Shown: positions 48,121-61,538, numbered from the stretch's first letter. The stretch: DNA of 64,000 nucleotides from Sesamum alatum (GCA_034509735.1 JACGWO010000003.1:8246001-8310000); one strand, 5' to 3'. Program-made: numbers and translations. The notes: generated from the letters alone by a model not told the origin.

Positions 48121-49440
48121 AGTCTTAAGATTGAGACATGAATGTGCACTAGCGTTATGTGATTGTTGCTTTGATTAAATGTGGAGTAGTTGAGGCTTAA
48201 TTTCATGCATTTTGAATTGCTTTGAAAAAGAGTTAGAATGCCTTTGCTTCTACTAAATCTTAGGAATTCTTGTGAAATCATATTTATTCTCTAAAAGCCT
48301 GCCTTATTGATCCTTATATACCTAACATGGGACATGCATCTGTTTGAAAACTGAAAGGCCCTTCCCTTAGCATGAATGGAATGAAAAAAAAAAAAAGGAA
48401 AAAAAAATAGCAAAAAAAAGAAAAATAAATTCTACTTTGCTGGTTTAGGTCACTTAGTAACTGGGTAACTTCATCACAAATGTTGTTATTCACGTAAAAT
48501 GGTGGCCGAAGCTATGAGTATGCAGAGCACTTTAGGTGATACGTCTTTTGGTTGAGTAACCGGGTGCCTTCACCACAAGTTGTCATTCGCGTCAAAAGGC
48601 CAAAATACGACGTTTTTGGTTGAGTAACCAGGTGCCTTCACCACAAGTGTTGTCATTCGCGTCAAAAGACCGAAATACGGCCTAAAGAATGCAAGTCACG
48701 GGCAAAAACAAAGAAAAAAAATAAGAAATAAAAGTCGTGACAAAACAAAACGGGAAGAAAAAAAAATCATTAGTGGCCAAAAAAAAGAGAGAAAAGAGAA
48801 ACGTGTCCCAACTTAGGTAGTAATAAGGAGGTGATAGAGGGTATTGTATTAGCAATGAGAATGATAACATTTAGAAACCTGTAGATTTTGTGGAAGCTTG
48901 ATTGTTCTACTTCTTTACTTGGCAATACAAAGTGTTGTGATGTGATTGGTCTTTTACCCTCATTATGATAAGTTAGCATTTGCATAATGTATTGCGGCAT
49001 TTGTGTTTTGAGATTATGTGCTCCTAGGTTACATTTGTTATTAGATTACAAATTATTGGCACATTGTGATTTTGCATTTTCTAAATCATCGGACTTTTCT
49101 AAGTTTGAGACTTTCGCTTGAGGACAAGCAAAGATTTAAGTTTGGGGGAGTTTGATAAGCTTAGTTGTTATGTATTTATAATAGGAAAATAATTGTATTT
49201 TGTTTTGTCTAGGAGGCAGTAACTTTAAAGAAATTGTGAGATTCCTAAGTCACATTTCTTGGTGGCTATTTGAAATTTTTTGTGTAAAAGCATTTACTTT
49301 GACATGCATTGGCTTAACTGACTATTATTTTTTTTTTTGGGAGGTGATAGATTCTGGCCTTGATTTTAATTTACCAATATAACTGACAAAATAATTATTC
49401 TGACAATGTTTAAATGCTTTAACGAGTTATTCCTTTTTAG

Positions 49441-49649
49441 ATTGCCTTCTCAACAGGGTGCGAGTTTAGTATATAACAATGGTGCTTCTTACATGGATCA
49501 TTCTCCCCCCAAGAGTAAAACTAAAGAGAAAATAAATAAGAAAATGTGCAAGTTGTGCTTTTATAAAGGTCTTTCATGCTGCATATTGACAATTATTATA
49601 ATTTTTCACCACTAATCTTTCCTGGCCCATGAATATGCGGTTTATCCAG
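49441..49649 (+). pseudogene. Membrane-protein-like exon, copy 2
   Basis: Same structure as 36720-36928, with the same TAA stop (49613-49615). A few residues differ, for example a Cys-rich change before the hydrophobic segment. Decay therefore preceded duplication. Confidence 0.5.
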
Positions 49650-49770
49650 GTATGTGAGGTTGGGAATCATAGTTAACTAACAACTTGAAATAAAATTAGA
49701 TTTCTTTTTAGTGTTACATCTCTATTGTAAACTCTTCTAATGAACTTCATCAGTTAATTTTTTCTTTCAG

Positions 49771-49820
49771 TCACATATGCTACACTTGGTGAGAATACCA
49801 CTGTGATGTCCATGCTGCAG
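49771..49820 (+). pseudogene. Second membrane-protein-like exon, copy 2 (shortened)
   Basis: It reads TYATLGENTTVMS and then jumps to CATGCTGCAG. About 27 bp present in copy 1 are missing. Confidence 0.45.
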
Positions 49821-49944
49821 GTGACTGTGATATGCTATCATATCATGTTTATCATCTGTCCCCAACAGATGTGTATTGCTGGGCTCTTATGGAGAACCCA
49901 TTCAGTAGTTCATTGGTATTATTTTGAGGCGATAGGTGTTTTGG

Positions 49945-49972
49945 TCGTAGCTGTTTGTTAGCCTGCGTAAGT
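49945..49972 (+). pseudogene. RluA-type pseudouridine synthase remnant, copy 2a
   Basis: Only the VAVC-stop-PA part survives. The GEPDV-coding bases present at 37258 are deleted. Confidence 0.5.
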
Positions 49973-51258
49973 TCATATGATTAAGTTGGTTTTGTGCTAG
50001 TTGTGCATTTCTACTTTTTCTGTTGTGGGTGGGAAGTTTCAGTTGAGTTTCCTCGGTTATCATTCTTGTTCTCAGACTGATGCTCAGCTTCCAGTATTTC
50101 CTTGATTCTACTACTTCTTCTGTTGTGGGTGGGAACCCTCAGTACACAGAGTTTCGGGTGAGTTTTCTTTCCTCAGTTACCATTCCTGTTGTCGGACTGA
50201 TGCTCGGTTCCCCTGTATTTCTTGGATTCTATGAAATCTTAATTGGACTCATGTTAACATTTAGAGATAAAATGAGGTGAGATATAATCATTAGATACTG
50301 CAACAAAATCTAAAATTTATGTATCAATTTTAATCTTATTATGTGAAATTAGGCACCACAGCCATATTATTGTCATTAACTATGCTTACAGATTACCGAA
50401 TATTTCTTTGTAATTTTTGTAGATTTTCATGATCAAATTGACCATATGATCAGTTTTGTGCATTAATATTTGTGGTAAAGTGTGAAAACAACTCTGTTAT
50501 CTCCTTTTTTCAGCACGAAAATAGGATTAATTTTTTCTGCAGAAAACAATTGTTTTTCTACTGAAAATGGTTGCTGTTTTTCTGCTTTAAATGCAAAAAA
50601 ATAGTGTTGTTCTTTTCTGCAGAAAAATGCATACAATGATGTTCTTTAAATTGGCATTATAATCATGGCCTAATAGGTTATTATCTTTTTTCTTGAATAT
50701 TACTTCACCAATTTGTTTGTGTAATCATGTCCTTTTCATAGTTTTTATTTACTTCACCAATAAGTTTTTGTTTATATCAGGCACTGCACCCATATTCTTG
50801 TCGTTCACTAATATTGTATTACAAACATTCAGTAGTACTTTTTGTAGATCTTCATGATCAAAGTAACCATATGATAAGTATTGTGCATTAATATTTGTGG
50901 GGAAATGTGAAAACAACTCTGTTATTTGTTGTTTTTAGCAGAAAAACAATACCTATTTTTATGCTGAAAATGGCTGTTCTTCTGCTCTAAATGCAGAAAA
51001 ATGCATAAATTGAGTTGTTCTTAAAATTGACATTATAATTATGGTTTTGATATCTTGAATTTATGTTGCTTCACAACTTAGTTCATATAATTATGTTCAT
51101 ATTGTAGTTTTATTTATATCTATTTATGATGTTTTTAACATTTCGAAATCAACATTCTTCAGTGACAGTGTGAATTAGATTTGTAAGGGCAAGCATATAA
51201 GCTTTTGATCCTTGGTTTTGACTAATTTAAAGCATCATACACATACTTCGTTCTCTCC

Positions 51259-51303
51259 GGTGAACCAGATGTGGAAGTTGTTTCTAAGCCTGCGTTAGTT
51301 CCG
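51259..51303 (+). pseudogene. RluA-type pseudouridine synthase exon end, copy 2b
   Basis: It reads GEPDVEVVSKPALVP and ends at a GTAAGT donor. Compared with 38561-38605 it has Cys-to-Ser and Ser-to-Leu changes. Confidence 0.65.
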
Positions 51304-54300
51304 GTAAGTTATTGCAGCTGAGTTGGTTTGTACTAGTTGTGTGCTTCTACTTTTTTTGTTGTGGGTGCCTCAGTACCCGAGGTTTAGGTAAGTTTCCTCA
51401 ATTATCAAGAAATGCTCAGCTCCTAAGTTTTTCTTGCATTCTATGTAATCTTGATTGTGGGAACCCTCATTATACCGAGTTTTGGGTAAGTTTTCTTTCC
51501 TTAGTTATTATTCTTGTTGTCATACTGATTTGTTTGGATTCTATGTGATCTTGATTGGCCCACTCATTAATATTTAGACATAAAATGATGTGAGATATAA
51601 TCAATGGATACTGCCGCAAAATTTGAAACATTTATCTAGTTATTTTAATCTTATTATGTGACATCAGGCACTGCATCCATTGTCATTCACGAATTCATTA
51701 TGCAATATTGTATTACATACATTCAGTAGTACTTTTTTTTTTTTTTTTGGTAGATTTTCATTATCAAAGTGACCATATGATAAATATTGTGCATTGGTAT
51801 TTGTGGTGAAGTGTCAAAACAACTCTTTTGTCTCCCGTTTTCAGTAGGAAAATAGCAGTAACTTTTTCTGCAGAAAATAGCTCTGTGTTTCTGCATTTAC
51901 TGCAGAAAAATGGTATTGTTTTTTTCTGCAGAAATTTTTTAATATAAACCTCAATTATCATTTTTTCGGATTGATGGTATTTTAATCTTAATTATGTGAC
52001 ATCAGGCATTGTACACAAATTTCATAAAGAAAAATATTAATTAGTTGTGAAGCTATTTTAATTTTGTCATACTGGTTTGCTTGGATTTAGTGATCTTTGA
52101 TTGGCCCACTCATTAACATTTAGAGATAAAATGATTATATACTGCCGCAAACATTGAAATATTTTTCTAGTTATTTTAATCTTATTATGTGACATCAGGC
52201 TCTGCACCCATTGTCATTCACGAATTCATTGTGCAATATTGTGTTACAAACATTCAGTAGTACTTTTTTTTTTGGTAGATTTTCATGATCACATATGATA
52301 AATATTGTGCATTGATATTTGTGGTGAAGTGTGAACAACACTTTTATCTCCCGCTTTCAGCAGGAAAATAGCAGTAATTTTATCTACAGAAAACAACTTT
52401 GTTTCTGCATTCACTGTAGAAAATATTGTTGTTCTTTTCTGCAGAAAAATGCATAAAATGATGTAATTTTGATTGAGGGAAACCTCAATCTAACAGGTTT
52501 TGGTAAGTTTTCTTTTCTCAGTTAATCATTTGTTGTCGATGCTCAGTTATAGAAAATATGAATTAGCTATGCTAGACACTCCACCTATATTCTTGTCATT
52601 CATTGTGCAATATTTTATTGCGAATTTCATAAAGAGAAATATGAATTAGCTCAGTTCCCCAGTTTATGTAGCTATTTCTAGTCTAATTATGTGATTTTGG
52701 CATTGCACCTATATTCTTGTCATCCACTGATTCACTGTGCAATATTTTATTACAAATTTCGTAAAGATAGATATGAATTAGCTCAGTTCCCCAGTTTGTA
52801 TTAATTTTAATCTTATTATGCGACGTCAAGCTCCCCAGTTTGTAGTTATTTGCGTTGCACCTGGTTCACTTTGCATATTCTATTACACCTCTATTAGCTA
52901 TGCTTATAGATCACTTGATTGTATTGTGGATTAATATTTGTTTTACATTTTCTTGCATGTTCCCTTGATAGATGAGTCAGTGATTTAGGTTCTCAGTGAT
53001 TCTCTTACTTTCTTTGCTCTTATATATATATATATATATATCATGTTTAAATTATAGAAATATATGATAATATATGCATATATATGTATATATTTACATT
53101 CAAATAAAATACATGTTTATTTTACTATATTGTCTCTAATTGATATATCACATACATATTTATATGAATAGATCATGCTTTTAATTTAAAAATTCAAAGT
53201 ATTTTATATGTCCATAATGTTTCTTTTTAAGAAAGAAATTTTGTATAAATTAAAGTAATTTGACATTTCATGTATTCAAATAAAATATTTAAAATATCAT
53301 TACTTTTTTAAATTAAAGTAACTAAGCTTGTACATATAAATTTTATAAAAAAATTTATTTATTAAAAATATATTTTAAATTATTATTTTTTTTAAAATTA
53401 TCCCTCACACCCGCCGCCCATATTGCACCTCCCTGCCTGCGCCCAACCCCTCTTTCGCTTTCTCCCGCCTTCGTTGTCCCTCCTCCGCCTTTGTCCACTA
53501 TCAAAATATGTACAAAAATATAAATATTTTATAAGTATATATTTTTTATATATGGAATCTAAAATAATTTATATAGGTGTGATAATTTTAATTTAAATGT
53601 ATAGCCTAGTCATTGAATATATGATGTATAAATATATGATAATCTGCACATACAAAATATATTCAAATGAAATATATAAAAATAATGTGTTTTTTAAATT
53701 AAGGTAATATTTTAAAAAATCATTACTTTTTAAAATTAAAGTAACTATGCTTGTACATAATATTTATTTAAAAACATTGTTGGTTTTGTTATATATCACA
53801 TACATATTTATATAGGTAAAGGGGTGTAAATGTAACTATGCTTGTACATAATATTTATTTGAAAACATTGTTGGTTTTGTTATGTATCACATACATATTT
53901 ATATAGGTGAAGAGGTGTAAGTGTAATTATCCCAAAAGTAAAAGATAATTTAAAAGTTCATATGTTCAAATAAAATATTTAAAAGATTTAAATGTAACTA
54001 TGTTTGTACATAATATTTATTTTTGTTGGTTTTGTCATATATCACATACATATTTATATGATTTATAAAAAAATTATATCAGAGTAAAATATCCCGCCGT
54101 CCCGCTTTCGCCCTCCAAGACCCTCTTTTGCTTTTGCCCTTAATCTTTTAATTTTAAGAATCTAAAATAATTTATACAAGTGTGATAATTTTAATTTAAA
54201 TGGCTTAGTAAGTAATTTTTAGTAATATATTAATTGAATAATTGAATAATGTTATATATGACGTATGTATTTATATGATGTATAAATATATGATAATCTG

Positions 54301-55269
54301 CACATACATAATTATATTCAAATGAAATATATAAAAATAATGTGTTTTTTAAATTAAGGTAATATTTATTTTAAGAAAAATCTCTCTAATTTATAGTAAA
54401 ATATAATATATAGAATAAATATTTTTTTTAAAATTAAAGTAAATATTTATCTGAAAACGTACATAATATTTTGAAAACTTTGTTGGTTGATACATATTTA
54501 TATAGATGAAGGGGTGTAAGTGTAATTATTCCAAAAGTCTGTTCATATACAATCTGCATATACATAATTATATTCAAATGAAATATACAAAAATAATGTG
54601 TACATAATATATAAAATAAATATTTGTATAAATTTAACATTTCATATATTCAAATAATTACTTTTTTAAATTAAACTAACTATGCTTGTACATAATATTT
54701 ATTTGTTATATATTACATACACATTTATATAGGTGAAGGGTTGTAAATGTAATTATCCCAAGAGTAAAAGACCATATTATGTATAAGTATATGATAATCT
54801 GCACATACATAATTAACGTGTTTTTTAAATTAAGATAATATTTATGTTTAAAAAAATCTCTCTAATGTATATAAATATATAATGTATAAAATAAACCAAA
54901 TAATATATTTATAAAATCATTACTTTTTTAAATTATAGTAACTATAATTATTAATTTTTTTTAAAATTATCCCTCACTCCTGCCTTATATGATAATATAT
55001 GCATATATATATATATATATTTACATTCAAATAAACTATGTAAAAACTATATATTTTAATTCAAAATAATTTATGAATTTTATATAAAATTGTATCAGGA
55101 TTAGTAAAATCAATAATTTATTTATTAAAAGTATATTTTAAATTATTAATTTCTTCAAAAAATTATCCCTCACCCCCCCTCCCCTCAAGTATCTAATATT
55201 TCAATTATTAAAAGGTGTAATTTAAACTTAAATTTAAGTTTGATATAAATAATAAAATATATATATAGG

Positions 55270-55500
55270 GTCATATTACTCATCCTCATAAAATATTACA
55301 TTGACACCACTCTATCTTTTGGTAATTGCAGAAGCACCTTTAAGGGCATTTATATTTAAGTTTGACCAAGTGAATAGGGGTACTTTTGGGTTTTAAAGGC
55401 TGTGTGGAGTGGTTTTTGTAATTTCTCAAAAGGCGTGAGTGATTTATGTACACGGACAATAGGTGAAGGGGTGTAAATGTAATTATTCCAAAAGTAAAAG
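55270..55500. mobile_element. MITE-like element with ATTACATTGACACC arms (copy 1)
   Basis: The left arm has TATTACATTGACACCACTC. The right arm, GGGGTGTAAATGTAATTATT, is its approximate inverse complement. A second copy lies at 56871-57120. The right arm alone occurs in many satellite units. Confidence 0.6.
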
Positions 55501-56694
55501 ATACGTAAAATATAATTTAAAAGTTAATTAAAAGGAAATATTTTTTTAATTAAAGTAATATTTATTTGAAAACATTGTTGGATTTGTATATATCACATAC
55601 ATATTATAGGAGTTATAAAAATATTATGATGATATATGCACACATATTGATAATAAATTTGTATATATGAGTATATCATCACATTTTATATGATATATAA
55701 ATGCGTATGTAATTTACAAATTCTACCATTTTAAGTCTAATTGACATTCTTCATATATCAGGCACATAATTATGTGATGTCGAAATATATGATAATATAT
55801 GCATATATATTATATATATTTACATTCAAATAAAATATGTAAAAATTATATATTATAATTAAAAATATTTATGAATTTTATATAAATTATATCAGAATTA
55901 GTAAAATAAATAATTTATTTATTAAAAATATATTTTAAATTATTAATTATTTTAAAATTATCCCTCAACCCGGTCGCCCCGCTTGCGCCCACCTTGTCGC
56001 CTCCCCGCCTGCTACGTATGTAATTTAAAAATTCTACCATTTAAAGTCTAATTGACATTCTTTATATATTAGACACATATTTATATGATGTCGAAATATA
56101 TGATAATATGTGCATATGTATATTTACATTCAAATAAAATATGTAAAAGACTATATATTATAATTCAAAAAAGTTTATGAATTTTATATAAATTATATCG
56201 GAATTAGTAAAATAATTAATTTATTTATTAAAAATATATTTTAAATTATTTTTTTTGGTAAATTATCCCTCACCCCTGCTGCCCCGCTTGCGCCCTCCTC
56301 GTCGCCTCCCCGCCTGCGCCTAGCTCCTCTTTCGCTTTCCCCTGCCTTCATTGTCGCACTCCTCCGCCTTCGTCCACTATCTAAATGTTTATCTACAAAA
56401 ATATAAATATATATTATGTATGTATAAGTATATATTTTTTTTATATATGTATAAATATATATATAGGCATAATTTATGATTATTTAATTTTAAGAATCTA
56501 AAATAAGTTGTACAAGTGTGATAATTTTAATTTAAATGTATAGCCTAGTAACTAATTTTTAGTAATATATTAATTGAATATTTTAATATTTCAATTATTA
56601 AAAGGTGTAATTTATGTAAAGATTAAATAAAATATAAACAAATAATTTAAATTAAATTTAAGTTTGATATAAATAATAAAAAAAGAGTAATTTA

Positions 56695-56862
56695 TAGTGA
56701 CACCCGTTGAGGTTAGACCAAAATACACAAATACCCCCTGTTTTGGTTAAATTACAGCTACACCCCTTAAAGTTGTAATTGTATTACAACTACACCCGTT
56801 AAAGGCAGGGGGTATTTGTGTAATTAAACCTAACCTCAGGGATGTCAAGGTAATTTACCAAA
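56695..56862. mobile_element. Foldback MITE, about 168 bp
   Basis: Arms of about 50 bp pair: TTGAGGTTAGACC with AACCTAACCTCAG, and CACAAATACCCCCTG with CAGGGGGTATTTGTG. It lies inside the satellite, just before the second ATTACATTGACACC element. Confidence 0.85.
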
Positions 56863-56870
56863 AAAATATA

Positions 56871-57120
56871 TGGGGTCATATTACTCATCCTTATAAATAT
56901 TACATTGACACCCCTTTACCTTTTGGTAATTATAGAATCACCACTGAGGGCATTTCTGGCATTCAAAATTTATATTAAAGTTTGATCAAGTTAATAGGGG
57001 TACTTTTAGGTTTTAAAGGCTGTTAGGGGTGGTTTTTATAATTTTTCAGAAGGCAGTAGTGATTGGTGTAAATGGACAATAGGTAAAGGGGTGTAAATGT
57101 AATTATCCCAAAAGTAAAAG
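56871..57120. mobile_element. MITE-like element with ATTACATTGACACC arms (copy 2)
   Basis: Diverged copy of 55270-55500 with the same arms and centre (GGGGTACTTTTAGGTTTTAAAG). Confidence 0.6.
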
Positions 57121-58823
57121 ATAATTTAAAATTTCCGCATATTATGAAACATGTTCATATACAATGTAAATATATAGGACGTACATATTTATATGATGTA
57201 ATTAAGGTAACATTTATTTATTTTTTAAAATCTCTCTAATGTGTATAAATATATAATATATAAAATAAATATTGTATAAATTAAAGTAATTTAACATTTC
57301 ATATATTCAAATAAAATATTTAAAAAATTATTACTTTTTTAAATTAAAGTAACTATGCTTGTACATAATATTTATTTGAAAATATTATTGGTTTTGTTAT
57401 ATATAACATACATATGTATAGAACTTATAAAAATATTATGATGATATATGCACACATATTGACAATAAATTTGTATATATGAGTATATCATCACATTTTA
57501 TATGATATATAAATAAGTATGTAATTTAAAAATTCTACCATTTTAAGTCTAATTGACATTCTTCATATATCAGGCAAATATTTATATCATGTCGAAATAT
57601 ATGATAATATATGCATATATATATATATATTTACATTCAAATAAAATATGTACAAATTAATGCTTTTTTAATTAAAGTAACTATGCTTGTATTGAAATTT
57701 TGTCACTAATTGATATTTACACATACAATTTATATAAATAGATCATGCTTTCAATTTAAAAATGAACATTTTAAACTATAACATATGCCCATAATGTTTC
57801 TTTTCAAAAAAGTAACTATAATTGTACATCACGTACATAATGTTTATATGAAAAAATTGTCTCTAAATATTTCACATACATATTTTATATGACTTATAAA
57901 ATTATGGTGAAAAATACATACATAATATGGTGAAATATACATACCTATTTATATTAATTTTGTACAGAGACAAGTATAAATATATCATCATAATAAAAAG
58001 TTTTTTAAATTCAAGTAATTATATGAAATAGCATGTTTTTTAAGTGAACATATTTTATCTTTATATGACAAATAAAAGATGATATATTTTTATATCATAT
58101 ATCTGTAAACTTTTTTTCATGCTCAATTAACTTATTAGTTTTGATTAGTTATTTCATCTTCTCTTTAAATTAATTAATGATGATTTGTTGTTACGACCGC
58201 ATGATGAATAATTTCAATAATATTAGAGTTAACATTTCTATTTATTATACGTAAATACAAAGTTTCACTTAATCTCATGTCGATTATAGGAATTTAAAAT
58301 AATATTATAATGATGTTTATAAAGATAAGAATTAAATATGAAATTTAAAGGATATATATTGTATTTGACTATACATTGCATGTTTTAATGTTATGATAAA
58401 ATATGTAGAGTTGTAAATAATTGAATAATTTTATGTTATACATTTTTCATATATTATTATTATTAGTATTATTATTATTATATTTTAATATTGTATTGAA
58501 TTGGTCTTATGTAATGCATTTAAATTGTTGTTTATATGATAATATAGATCGCAAAAAGTTTTTATTGTGTGTGTTTCATGCTTTGAAATATTATACAAAA
58601 AAAAAAAATATAGTATTATTACCTTAATTTATAAGTGTATTACTTTTATGTATTATTATATTTATTTGTTTATATCCTATCTGCATACGTATATCATATT
58701 AATACATATAATTTTAGAAGTATTATAGATTGGAAACGGATTTATTTATAGTTATATATTATAAATGTGTATAAATAAGTAATTTGTAATTAGTCAATAG
58801 TTTACATAGTTGAATTGTGTGTT

Positions 58824-59310
58824 GGGTTAATTTACATTTAGACCTCTTGCAAAATTACACTTTTTCTTCAAAGAAGTTTTGAAATTACACTTACATCTCC
58901 TTCGAAAAATTTTCGATTACACCTAACTCTCATATGTTAGAATTTGGACGGAAAATATTTACGTCAATAACAATAATTACATAAATTTTTAATTTTGTCA
59001 CCCATTTGACATTTATATATATATATATTACTTATGTAATATATAAATATATATATATATATATATAAAATGAGGCCAACATAAATTTTTCCTTGTAAGT
59101 ATAAAGTTATTACACACTAATGTTAAATGAGAGACAAAATTAAAAAAATTATGTAATTATTTTTGTTGATATGAACATTTTTTCATCCATATTCTAATGA
59201 ATGGAGGCGAGTGTAAATAAAAAAAATTTGGAGGGGGTGTAAGTATAATTTTAAAACATTTTTTGGAGGATAGTGTAATTTTGTTTTTTCATAGGGTGTC
59301 TAAGTACCCT
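58824..59310. mobile_element. Foldback element, about 490 bp, long inverted arms
   Basis: The left arm (GGGTTAATTTACATTTAGAC, then AAAATTACAC) pairs loosely with the right arm (GTGTAATTTTG, then GTCTAAGTACCC). Arms continue for about 140 bp each around an AT-rich centre with a TA run (59037-59067). No coding capacity is present. Confidence 0.65.
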
Positions 59311-60339
59311 GTTTTTTTATGATAAATTTATGTAATTTTATTGTTAATTATTTACATAATTGAATTGACATGGAGTATAACAAACAATTTTGAGATCACT
59401 ATATAACTATATAACCCCTATTCACGTAATTAAATATATAATGATAAGATATGATTTAGAAACATGAATAAACCATACTTTTTCATAATTAGTGACAATT
59501 ATTGTCTCTAATTGACATTCCTAATATATTAGTATATATATACATTCAAATATAATATATAAAAACTAATGCTTTTTTTATTTAAAGTAACTATTCTTGT
59601 ATATAATGTTTCTTTTGAAATATTGTCTCTAATCTTATATACTTTTAATTTAAAAATTCAGAACATTTTAAAGTATAACATATGCCCATAATGTTTCTGT
59701 AAAAAAGTAACTATACTAGTACATAGTGTAATAATGTTTGTTTGAAAAAACTGTCACTAGATATTTCACGTACATATTTATATGACTTGTAAGATAATGT
59801 CAAAAGATACATACGTATTTATATTAAGTTTGTATATAGAGATATATAAATATATCATCATATTTTGTGTGGCATATGAAACAGATCATGCTTTTGATTT
59901 AAAAATTCTAGCATTTTAGAGAATAAAATATGCCCATAATATTTATTTTATTTATAAATTAGTGCATGCAAATAGTTTAAAAGTTGTAGCATACGATCAT
60001 ACATAGTTATATTTAAATGAAATATAAAATAATGCTTTTTCTAATTAATGCTTGTACTTAATATTTCTTTTAAATAATTGACTCTAATTGGCATGTCTTA
60101 TATTTATATGACTGATAAAATTATGATGATATATGCATATATATTTATAAATGCATACTATATGGCACATAAATAAATTATTTTATAAATTAAAGTAACT
60201 ACTTAAGATATGAACTAATTAGGCCATAATTATAATACAAGTTCAAGAATGTGTTTCAATAACTAAGATACTAACTAATCAGACCATAATTATAATACAA
60301 ATTTCAAGAACATAATGACATGCTTTTTATGCATTAAAA

Positions 60340-60640
60340 CATTGTTATTGTGCTGCATTTAAAGCATAAAAATAGCAGCCATTTTCAGCAAAAATAGCGG
60401 TTGTTTTCTGCAATTAATACAGAAAACAGAGCAGTTTTTTGGGGGAAAATTGCAGAAAGAGATTAGATTGTGTGACCAAAGCTAAGATGTTGCTCTTACA
60501 AATCTAACTCATGTGGTCAATGAAGAATGTTAATTCCCGAATGTTCAAAAACATCATATATATAATTAAATAAAAACTTCAAAATGAACACAATTATACA
60601 AACCAAGTGGTGAACCAATAGAAGTCCAAGAACAAAGAGA
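60340..60640 (-). repeat. Inverted fragment of the 5-kb duplicated block
   Basis: Its reverse complement matches about 38240-38540 (the cassette with CTGCAGAAAA-like words, then TTAACATT and TAGATTTGTAAG). Divergence is higher than between the two direct copies. Confidence 0.7.
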
Positions 60641-60689
60641 ATAATTATCAGGCCATAATTATTATGCCAATTTCAAATTTGTACATATA

Positions 60690-61085
60690 TATTTAGATAG
60701 CGGACGAAGACGGAGGAGGGCGACAATGAAGGCCGGCGAAAGCGAAAGACGGGTTGGGCGCAGGCGGGGAGGCGACGAGGAGGGCGCAAGCAGGACGGCG
60801 GGGCTGAGGGATAATTTAAAAAAAATAATTTAAAATATATTTTTAATAAATAAATTATTTATTTTACTAATTCTGATATAATTTATATAAAATTCATAAA
60901 TTATTTTGAATTAATATATAGTTTTTACATATTTTTTATTTGAATGTAAATATATATAACATATTATCATATATTTCGACATCATATAAATATGTGCCTG
61001 GTATATGAAGAATGTCAATTAGACTTAAAATGGTAGAATTTTTAAATTACATACGTATGTATATATCATATAAAATTTGATGATA
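60690..61085 (-). repeat. Inverted satellite unit with GC island
   Basis: The island at about 60700-60812 is purine-rich on the plus strand (GGAGGAGGGCGACAATGAAG), opposite to all earlier islands. The following AT-rich part is the reverse complement of about 55690-56000. Confidence 0.85.
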
Positions 61086-61500
61086 TATTCATATAGGGAA
61101 AAAGAATATTTTCGTCCTCTAACTTTGCCCAAAATTCCTTTTAGTCCTTTAACTTTGACAGTATTAGATTTAGTCCTTTATCTTTCAATTTTGCGTAGAT
61201 TTGGTCCTTTAGCTCAATTAAGACCATTTTGCCCTTTTGAGGCTAAGACACAATTAGTCCTTCCTCATGCTCTCAAAGTGGCCCAACATGCTTCCGAAAT
61301 GAAATTAAGCCTCTATAAATTCATACCTTGTTTGACCGCCTTGCTGCCGGGATTCCAAGTCCTCGGTTTTACAGACTTCCTCCAACCACATTACCGCAGC
61401 AGATGGTTCGTGGATCCTTGGCTCCTTCAGCAGTAATCAGCACAGCCCTATTTCGTTTCCTACCTTAGGGCGTAAGAGTATTCCAATAATGGAGACTTAA
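61086..61500. repeat. Repeat-like DNA with TTTAGTCCTTTAACTTTG words
   Basis: CCTTTTAGTCCTTTAACTTT and variants recur three times at 61128-61215. This type of text is common at ends of plant TIR elements. The opposite end was not found. The open frame at 61077-61436 is not recognised. Confidence 0.4.
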
Positions 61501-61538
61501 TAATATTTTGGGTAGACCAATTGAATAGAAGCCTATAA

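Larger units (their letters stand above)
48121..53040 (+). repeat. Segmental duplication, copy 2 (about 4.92 kb)
   Basis: This is a direct copy of 35389-40458, offset by 12,732 bp at the left edge, ending at a TA run. It contains the same retrotransposon-like 3' region (to about 49150), membrane-protein-like exons and pseudouridine-synthase exon remnants. It is shorter because of several internal deletions. Confidence 0.95.
53041..60200. repeat. Satellite array with GC islands, second block, with MITE insertions
   Basis: Same family as 40459-47120 but more rearranged. Full GC islands lie near 53398-53505 and 56268-56385. Partial ones lie near 54093-54135, 54966, 55165 and 55965-56015. MITE-like elements occur at about 55270-55500, 56695-56862, 56871-57120 and 58824-59310. 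From about 57.7 to 60.2 kb the repeats fade into AT-rich DNA with related strings (ATAACATATGCCCATAATGT). No genes are present. Confidence 0.85.

Noticed and set aside
48682..49000. Minus-strand frame also present at 36035-36265 (MPQYIMQMLTYHNEGKRPIT)
   Set aside because: Conserved between copies only because the DNA was recently duplicated; the sequence is retrotransposon 3' untranslated DNA and shows no known domain.
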